Shown here piece by piece: positions 35,315-64,000 of a stretch of 64,000 nt of DNA. The stretch covers positions 5,651,535 to 5,715,534 of the forward strand of contig OW203726.1 in assembly GCA_934045075.1 (NCBI GenBank), read 5' to 3'. The DNA comes from Yponomeuta sedellus. Its lineage: Eukaryota; Arthropoda; Insecta; Lepidoptera; Yponomeutidae. Numbering within the stretch: position 1 is the stretch's first letter; every line of letters starts with the position of its first letter. Made by a program: the position numbers and the translations under genes. A model generated the notes under the pieces. It worked only from the letters and a program-made list of their open reading frames with translations. It did no database searches and was not told the DNA's origin.

Positions 35315-36583
35315 CTAGGGATTTTTGCATTTTGAAGAGGTGTAATTAACAATATCTAGGTCTTTATTAATTTTCGTGTATAGTGATGAACTCATGTAGG
35401 AGTAGAAGCGCGATGCAAAAGTGGTTTTAATTTTTGGAGTCTTCCAGTTTGTGAAACGGTTCCATCTCGTGGGGACTAGACTGGTATACAGAGAAGTTTT
35501 GTGAAATTTTAAAAGTGTTGTGCGAATAAATAACTGTCTGACTGTAAGAATTTTGGTCTCCTGATAGAGTGTGTAAGTTGGGAAACGGAACGGTTTACTG
35601 AAAATAACTTTTAGGGAAGCCCGTTGAACTCTTTCGATATTTATTATAGATGATTTTGCTGATCCACCCCAAGCAATTATACAGTAACTGATAGTGATAA
35701 TACTTTGGCATAAAGCATAGTAAACGGATTTCATAAGTGAAGGATTAGCTATGACTCGCAACTTTTTAAATATGTTTAATAGTTTTCTTACTCTTGGAAT
35801 CAATCCCCTTATGTGATTCTTCCAGTTGAGATTTTCGTCAACTTCAACTCATAAATAGCGAATACTTTGAGTGTGTTGTATATGTTCACAGTCATATAAT
35901 TGGTTGAGATGTAACGTGTTGCAGGTATGGATTTTAAGAAGGAAATTGGTAGGTCTAGTTCTTGCCGTCATGTGGAAGCACATGAATTTTGTCTTTGACG
36001 TGTTGAGTGAGAGTAGATTGCATTGCAACCATTTCGCAACACAAACCAGGCCTTTCTCAGCATTAATTCTAGCTTCTACCCAAGTTTTGCCTCGGAAAAG
36101 CAGCGCAGTGTCATCTGCAAATGCCGTGGTTTTGGCCGAAGTTCCTTCTAGCTCACACAAATCATTTATGTAGGCCAGAAAGAGCGTCGGCCCAAGTACA
36201 CTGCTCTGTGGAACTCCGTAGGAAGTGCATTCACTATTGCTGTGCGCACGTTCAAGCTTTACACTTTGCTTTCTGCCAGACAAGTAGTTTGAGAACCACT
36301 CTAAGGGCAGACCAGTTATGCGAAGAGCTTCAAGTTTCTTTAGTAAAATAGGTATTGAAACAGTATCGAAGGCTTTCTTGAGGTCTAAGAAGACTCCGAT
36401 ACACTTATCTCCTTTGTCTAAAGCTTGAGCAACATTATCTGTTAGGTGTGCGACAGCATCCTCTGTGGATCTCTGTGACCTAAATCCGAACTGGTAGTCA
36501 GAAAGGAGGTTATTTTTTTCGAGAAATTTGGTAAGCCGGAAGTTTACAACCTTTTCTAGAATCTTTGCAGTGACAGTTAGCAA
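35315..36583 (-). pseudogene. 5'-truncated non-LTR retrotransposon (jockey/CR1-like) reverse transcriptase
   Basis: Minus-strand frame 36583-35849 carries reverse transcriptase motifs: FGFRSQRSTEDAV, FLDLKKAFDTV (first catalytic Asp), YGVPQSSVLGPTLF and AFADDTALL (catalytic DD). A TGA at 35849-35851, where the family usually has glycine (RYL-stop-VEVDENLNW), is the only break. The same frame then continues to 35315 as the thumb and C-terminal region (GLIPRVRKLL, YYALCQSIITISYCIIAWGG). Upstream endonuclease sequence is absent. Such proteins copy the element's RNA at the target site. PQSS in place of the usual PQGS is a further change. It is a dead copy, but with only one stop in about 420 codons. 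Confidence 0.8.
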
Positions 36584-36622
36584 TGAAATCGGAGAGCAGT
36601 GACAGTTAGCAATGAAATCGGA
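36567..36622 (-). repeat. 27-bp tandem duplication at the LINE 5' truncation point
   Basis: GCAGTGACAGTTAGCAATGA (and 7 more bases) occurs at 36567-36593 and again at 36596-36622, exactly where LINE homology ends. Confidence 0.9.
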
Positions 36623-37211
36623 TATGTATTTAATAACACAATTTAATATTTTGCCAAAAAATGTAACAATTTAAAAGTGAAATTGTAAATGTTATAAAAT
36701 TCGACTAAATTCCACTTTACAAACAAGAAAATGGAACTTATGATTCACAGATAACTCGGCAGAGCCATTTGACATTTATTTTCTCATTAGAATTCAATGT
36801 AGCAAGGCGTACAGAATACAGATTTTGACTAGCGTTCGACTTTTTAATTAGAATTCAAGTAATATACGCCTTAGTGTCGAATACGAATTATTTGCTAATG
36901 AAGTGACAATTGGCTCCCAGACCTAAAATTGGCCTATAAACAAATTTCTTGGAAAAAAACAAAATAATGTCTGCTCTGCGTGTCTCAAGCATTAAGATAA
37001 TTTACTCGCGCACGCATGACAACCCTGGACATAACAGAAACGTCAACGACCAACGTCAAACCAAAACAATTTTTCCCTTGTCTGTGAACTAGTTTGGAAC
37101 GAGGTTTTTCTGAGGTTTTCTGCACATGCTTTTACGGCCAAATATTTTATTTATTTACGGGCTACCTACTCGGTATTAGGTCCAAGCAGAACACAGTTGA
37201 CGCAGTTAGAT
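36623..37211 (+). promoter_or_regulatory. Upstream region of Ns1
   Basis: This is the only sequence between the LINE and the Ns1 start and must contain the promoter. No TATA box is evident in the last 150 bp. Two AACGTCAA repeats occur at about 37050-37065. The transcription start is not determinable. Confidence 0.35.
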
Positions 37212-59804
<22,593 letters not shown>

Positions 59805-59871
59805 TCATAGGATGCTAGGGGTTGCCTAGTCACTATTTTTGTTTTGTAAGATAAGGAAACGACATACTTAT

Positions 59872-59877
59872 AATAAA
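59872..59877 (+). terminator. Ns1 poly(A) signal
   Basis: AATAAA 68 nt after the stop codon, in an AT-rich context, the first such hexamer downstream. Confidence 0.65.
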
Positions 59878-60217
59878 ACTCATATGTTTATTACGTCTCT
59901 GTCTGATTTCTGATACCCTTCCAAAGTGCTGTTAGACCAAATCAAATTACTTTTATTCATTAGCGCATAACTACGTGAGTTAATGAACGTCACACATTAA
60001 ACATAGGTAAAGCCAGATAGATATTAATCATAAATTTGCGTGTCCGGTTACTGGGCTACTATTACTTCACAAATGTACCTACATAACTTAAAAATAAAGT
60101 CTGGTATTCGAGTTATCTCGCAGAATAATGTTTTTATGCATCTAGATATGTACCCTTTTTTAGAAAATGTATTATATATTAGAATTTAATGACATTTAAT
60201 ATATATTTTATTACTAA

Positions 60218-60400
60218 CCTATTTAGAGGCTAAAAATTTCACCCATGCCGGGATTCGAACCCGCAACCTCTGGCTATCCGTACCAGGCTATCTGGTACGG
60301 ATAGCCAGAGGTTGCGGGTTCGAATCCCGGCATAAGTGAAATTTTTAGCCTTTAAATAGGTTTTTAAATTTGTTCCTTAGCACGGGTCAGTGCATTAAAA
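60218..60400. repeat. Head-to-head SINE A pair (fold-back)
   Basis: A minus-strand half copy (CTATTTAGAGGCTAAAAATT ... TATCCGTACCA) meets a plus-strand half copy (TGGTACGGATAGCCAGAGG ... TTTAAATAGG) with only GGCTATC between. The arms are about 75 bp. The plus side continues into the TTAGCACGGGTCAGTGCATT tail. Confidence 0.85.
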
Positions 60401-60423
60401 ATAAAAATAGTGTAATTTTATTA

Positions 60424-60611
60424 CTAGCTGACCCAGCGAACTTCGTGCCGCCTAGCAGTCGATTCTTTAATTTTTTTTATTTTTCTCTCCGTAAGAACTA
60501 TCCTCGTACTTCAAGGAATATTCTAAAAAAAGAATTAGCGAAATCGGTTCAGCGGCTCTCGAGATTTGCGCTTACCAACACATTGAGTGATTCATTTTTA
60601 TATTATAGAGA
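60424..60611 (-). mobile_element. Short Helitron (188 bp)
   Basis: On the minus strand it begins TCTCTATAATATAAAAATGA after A and ends CGCTGGGTCAGCTAG before T. This is the TC...CTAG, A/T-flanked structure of Helitrons. Confidence 0.6.
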
Positions 60612-60864
60612 TTATTAATTTAACATGATTTCTGGAATTGTGAGACTTCGAAAAGCCCGAAACTTTTATGGTTTTACTTAAAAGAAAATCTTGTATCTTT
60701 CTATATCTTCTGTGCTATAACAGGTTGTTCCATCTAAGTTTCACGCGGGAACTGCTACATTTGTAGTAGCATTAAGTACCACTCGAACCGCGAAGGAAAG
60801 GAGAGGTAAAAGGTGTCTGTGCCAAGGATGTTTTAACGTTCTTGGTCTGTGCACATAAATCCGT

Positions 60865-60960
60865 GTTTAACATCGCCAATCCGCGGTGGGCACACGCGGT
60901 GTTTAATCCCATTCTCTCTCTCTCTCTCTCTGAGAGAAAACCTGTTAACGTTTTAAATTG
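60865..60960 (+). repeat. SINE C fragment
   Basis: AACATCGCCAATCCGCGGTG, GGCACACGCGGTGTTTAATC and (TC)n at 60920-60942 are the complement of the SINE C motifs at 23235. Confidence 0.6.
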
Positions 60961-61021
60961 AAAACAACCTTTAGCGTTCCTTCAAAAATACTGAAATACT
61001 TAGTGTGTAACAGAGAGTACC

Positions 61022-61180
61022 TAATACAGAGAGTAGTGTAAAGAGGTTCGAAATTTCACTGATGCCGGTGAGTCGCCCATTAGCTCAGTTGGAAGAGCGC
61101 TGGCACGGATAGCTAGAGGTCGCGGGTTCGAATCCCGGCATGGGTGGAATTTTTAGCCTCTAAATAGGTTTTTTAATAAA
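61022..61180 (+). repeat. SINE family A copy with target duplication
   Basis: tRNA-like module 61073-61147 (GCCCATTAGCTCAGTTGG to GGTTCGAATCCCGGC) with the GCCTCTAAATAGG tail. AGAGAGTACC flanks it at 61012-61021 and 61181-61190. Confidence 0.85.
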
Positions 61181-61190
61181 AGAGAGTACC

Positions 61191-62029
61191 AGTCTTTGTT
61201 CGCCTAATATTAAATAACATCATAATAAAAACATATGTTTTACTAATGCTAAACTTTGTTTTTAAATGAAACAAAACAAAACCATTGTCTTCGCACAGTT
61301 GAATGAAACAGAAGGTTAGAGAAGAATAGACACCTTTGCTGGTACAGTCAACAGCGGGGCCGTGTTTAGTTTTAAATTATCAGTTCAATGAATTAAACTG
61401 ATATTCGTAGTTTATTTCCATGTACCTACTATCAGATAAAGTTGCGGTGCATCACTTTTGAAACTTTTTTTCTCGCAGCTTGCACGTGACGATCTTTGTT
61501 GGTCCCGCCCCCAATTTATTTTTAAAACGTATATAGCTTATAAATAGACAGTGGAGGGTATTACAAAAATTTAAAATTTAATTCTTGTCAACCACCTAAA
61601 ACCATTTGTTTTCTGAGCGAACACTGTTCGGATGGATCTGGGCGTTGCAGGGAAAAACAAACCTTAAGGCGATCCACCGTAATCCTGGCTGATGGTACTG
61701 TCACGTGAACTAAATGTATGCACTTCAGTACCTTATCAAAGTCAAAATAGCTTCTCAAGTAATTTCTCAGGCTAGAAGAGGTTAATGTGACAAGGTTCTA
61801 ACGTGTTTACATGTTAAAGCACGCGACTATACGTTGCGTAGCAGTCTTCCTACTCGTTAATCGTCATTGCGATGTTGTCGAATCGTCTTAGGTACGTCTT
61901 ATGTACTAGATACCTAGGTAAACCATAATTTCCACCGCCACCGCGTTGGTGCCTTTATCGTTTAAATATTTACTGCAGTCAGGTTTCAACAAAATGTTCT
62001 GACTGCCAACCACGAGCGTGCGTGATATT
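61191..62029. other. Intergenic, no recognised gene
   Basis: AT-rich DNA between Ns1 and calreticulin without a supported gene. Confidence 0.4.
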
Positions 62030-62290
62030 GCTAACCCCCGCTCTCGCTCACTGTGAAGACTCGCTGGAAGTTCGTGATAAGACGAACGCCCTGGCTGGCC
62101 CAACAGCTGCTTAACGTGCCTTGCGAAGCATGTAACCGTTCGGAAAAATGCCACTAGCGCTAGTCATAGACGGTCACCCATCCATGCACTGAACGCGCCC
62201 TATGTTGCTTAACCTTCGTGATCGTTTATGATTACTCAGGCAGCCGGGGCTACGAGCGATTCGCTTATGACATGCATAAAGTATGTATTT
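62030..62290 (-). repeat. 5S-rRNA-derived SINE
   Basis: The minus strand between about 62235 and 62170 reads CGATCACGAAGGTTAAGCAA, then GTGCATGGATGGGTGACCG. These align with the internal promoter elements of 5S rRNA (CGATCACCGAAGTTAAGCAAC...; TTGGATGGGTGACCG). The rest of the 5S sequence has diverged. It is followed on the minus strand by a non-5S body (GGCACGTTAAGCAGCTGTTG). This is the organisation of SINE3-type elements. The body boundary is approximate. Confidence 0.65.
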
Positions 62291-63480
62291 CTATGGGTGT
62301 AAGTAGGTAATTAGGTATCTACGTTGGGTGTAGGTAGCTCTTATCACACGCACCATCTACGATGTACGACGAGTGATAGAATTAAAGGTATCGGTATCCG
62401 ACGCATAATAGTATAGTATAGACATGTTTAAAGATAAGAATAAAATAGTCGATTTTTGATTACAAATTATTTCGACCCAAATTATAACGATCCCAAGGCC
62501 AAGGGCGGTTTAGTTTTATTGCAGGGTTAAATAAGTAGGTAATACCCCAAACTAACCGGACAAATTATTGTGTAGTTAGCTAGGTTATTCGCTTGCTTTG
62601 CATACCTAGCACAGCAAATGACTAAACTGAATGGTATAATGGTACAATTGGTACATGTAAAATCGTGGCAAATGGCAAACCATTTGCCAAGATTTTAGGG
62701 ACCATGGGGTTCCTCAGGCTCGTAGTTCCTGGGCCAATAAATTGGGGCCCTAACTACCTAAACAGTATAATCGTATTCAATCATTGCTCAGGTCAGGGGC
62801 CTCGCAATCTTAGAAGCCGCAGGGAACCGCCGCCCGCCCTAGCTCCTTGGTAGGCACGCCACTTTAGTTAGTGCCTCCTTGCCTAACCCATGGGCCGTAG
62901 ATAATGGCATTACCAGTCGCGAATTGAGAATAATGTGTGTTTGTGTAATTTCGAGATGTGTCGATGAATGATTTTGCTCTACCCGTAGAGGGAGTCTATC
63001 TACGGCTCTACCTCTACAACTACACCTCTACGTAATCCACGTAATATTTGTCTCCTCACTCTTTCTTTCCCAGTGTATTCAGTATGTGCGTCTCTTACCA
63101 ATGCCATGTGAAATGCTGATTGGTCGACCGATTCCATAATCGTAAACTGTGAATAGCCTTTCGGTACAAGTTTCGCAAGAAGTTTACTGAGGTCATTGCA
63201 GAAGCAACAAAAATTGCTGCTAAGCTTAGGGCACGTTATCAATTTGTTAAAAATATATCGGCCTAAACTTTATCGTTTTGTTTATTTATGTTACATAATA
63301 AATTATAATAGAATTTGCCTTATTGTTTTAAACTTCCCGCATTTTTTACACGACTCTCGGATAGTGTGTTCAATTTTAATTGGCTATGCTTTCACCAATC
63401 ATAGTCTTCCATCTGTCTGTCGTAGTACTACGTCATGACTCGAACGCTGTTGTAGCCTTGCTCTTTCACACTAGTGCCAA
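62291..63480. other. Intergenic region upstream of calreticulin
   Basis: No gene is supported. CCAAT-type sequences occur at about 63118 (GATTGG), 63377 (ATTGGC) and 63393 (ACCAATC). Confidence 0.4.
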
Positions 63481-63585
63481 GTGGCGTATATAAAAAGTAT
63501 AGCTTTCTCACTCTGTACAGCTCTAATTCAACGGCATGGGTACATTTTTTTGTCGCGTGCTCTTTCAGACTTCAACGTAGTCCAT

Positions 63586-63593
63586 TGACGTGG
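63586..63593 (+). promoter_or_regulatory. Unfolded-protein-response-type site upstream of calreticulin
   Basis: TGACGTGG, the consensus of the UPRE bound by XBP1/ATF6-type factors, 125 bp before the calreticulin ATG. Calreticulin genes are known ER-stress targets. A TATATA at 63635-63640 would put transcription start near 63668, about 80 bp downstream of this site. A stronger TATATAAAA lies at 63487-63495 and would instead place the site in the leader. Confidence 0.5.
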
Positions 63594-63717
63594 TCGCAAC
63601 AGCGTATCCATACCGTAATTTAGTGTTAAAAAAATATATAGTTGCAGGTCCGCCAATTTTTCATTTTATTCGTGGCCAGTTTTTCAGCGAGTGCGGGCGT
63701 ACGTCGTGAATCAAAAA

Positions 63718-63805
63718 ATGAAGTCGTTAGCGTTTGCCCTCGTCAGTTTCCTGGCGATATATTCTATTAATTGTGAAGTGTTCTTCGAGGAGAAGTTCCC
63801 TGATG
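63718..63805 (+). CDS. Calr: Calreticulin exon 1 (signal peptide)
   Basis: ATG at 63718 in context AAAAATGA. It encodes MKSLAFALVSFLAIYSINC, a classical signal peptide, followed by EVFFEEKFPD. The donor GTAAGT follows at 63806 (phase 1). Calreticulin is the soluble Ca2+-binding lectin chaperone of the ER that retains glycoproteins for folding. V-[FY]-F-x-E-x-F at the mature N-terminus is its hallmark. The assignment rests on this motif together with exon 2. Calnexin is less likely because the mature protein starts directly at the lectin domain. Confidence 0.88.
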
Positions 63806-63969
63806 GTAAGTTAGTCATGAAACCTGTGTAGTTTTGTTGGGACACGCGGGTCGCCGGGCGGGCGTCAAAGCCGTCAATCTATTGTCATTGCTTTGGTCGT
63901 CTACCGGTTTTAATTTTTGTTGTATTTGGGCCACGTATGCTTTGTATAACCTGATCCTTGCTTTTCCAG

Positions 63970-64000
63970 ACTCGTGGGAAAGCAAATGGGTGTACAGTGA
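63970..64000 (+). CDS. Calr: Calreticulin exon 2, cut by the window end
   Basis: Acceptor TTTTCCAG at 63962-63969. It completes the aspartate codon and reads SWESKWVYS, matching the conserved ...W...W[IV]xS of calreticulins (in Drosophila NWEDTWIYS). The gene continues beyond 64000. Confidence 0.88.

Noticed and set aside
61906..62154. 82-codon minus-strand frame
   Set aside because: Lies across the body of the 5S-derived SINE region and has no recognisable domain.

Overview
The window is animal nuclear DNA, almost certainly from an insect and most probably a moth or butterfly. The genes have short exons in AT-rich, repeat-filled introns with GT..AG junctions. The proteins are insect-like, and the short TC...CTAG Helitrons, tRNA-derived SINEs and RTE-type LINE tails are of kinds I associate with Lepidoptera. 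The order is an inference; no species can be named.

Three host genes are well supported. (1) 29103-29925, minus strand: first coding exon of a Rho-family GTPase of the RhoU/Wrch type with a long proline-rich N-terminus, headed by a CpG-rich promoter at 29926-30290. Its remaining exons are not in the window, so the first 29 kb is probably mostly its first intron. (2) 37212-59804, plus strand: a complete ten-exon nucleostemin/GNL3 gene (Ns1), a nucleolar circularly permuted GTPase. All phases join and give 579 residues. (3) 63718-end, plus strand: calreticulin, with the signal-peptide exon and the start of exon 2, and a TGACGTGG unfolded-protein-response-type site upstream. A fourth, unrecognised intronless reading frame (33479-34081, minus) has a strong start context and an adjacent poly(A) signal.

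The rest is mobile DNA. 1-29 kb holds SINEs of at least three tRNA-headed families, Helitrons (one carrying a broken mobile-element ORF), a TTA-flanked MITE, a decayed PIF/Harbinger element, LINE 3' ends and a (TATG)41 array. 30-37 kb holds a 2-kb element with inverted ends and nested SINEs, and a 5'-truncated LINE. Inside Ns1 are an inverted SINE array (intron 2), an RTE LINE broken by an LTR-like insertion and a fold-back duplication (intron 3), a 188-bp GAAA tract (intron 3), a GTCGAATTGTCC-type minisatellite (intron 4), and a full-length BEL/Pao retrotransposon with an open 1853-codon polyprotein in antisense (intron 5). 60-63 kb holds SINEs, a Helitron and a 5S-rRNA-derived SINE.

The most unusual observations are: (a) at least ten short, nearly perfect inverted duplications with loops of 3-11 nt, in unrelated contexts; (b) at least four decayed copies of Ns1 exon 6 in intron 5, one of them the BEL/Pao target; (c) a SINE array with head-to-head orientation inside a single 12-bp target duplication; (d) a repeat whose 12-bp target duplication copies the exon 9 splice donor. 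I found no convincing new multi-gene system. The three genes look like unrelated housekeeping or signalling genes.
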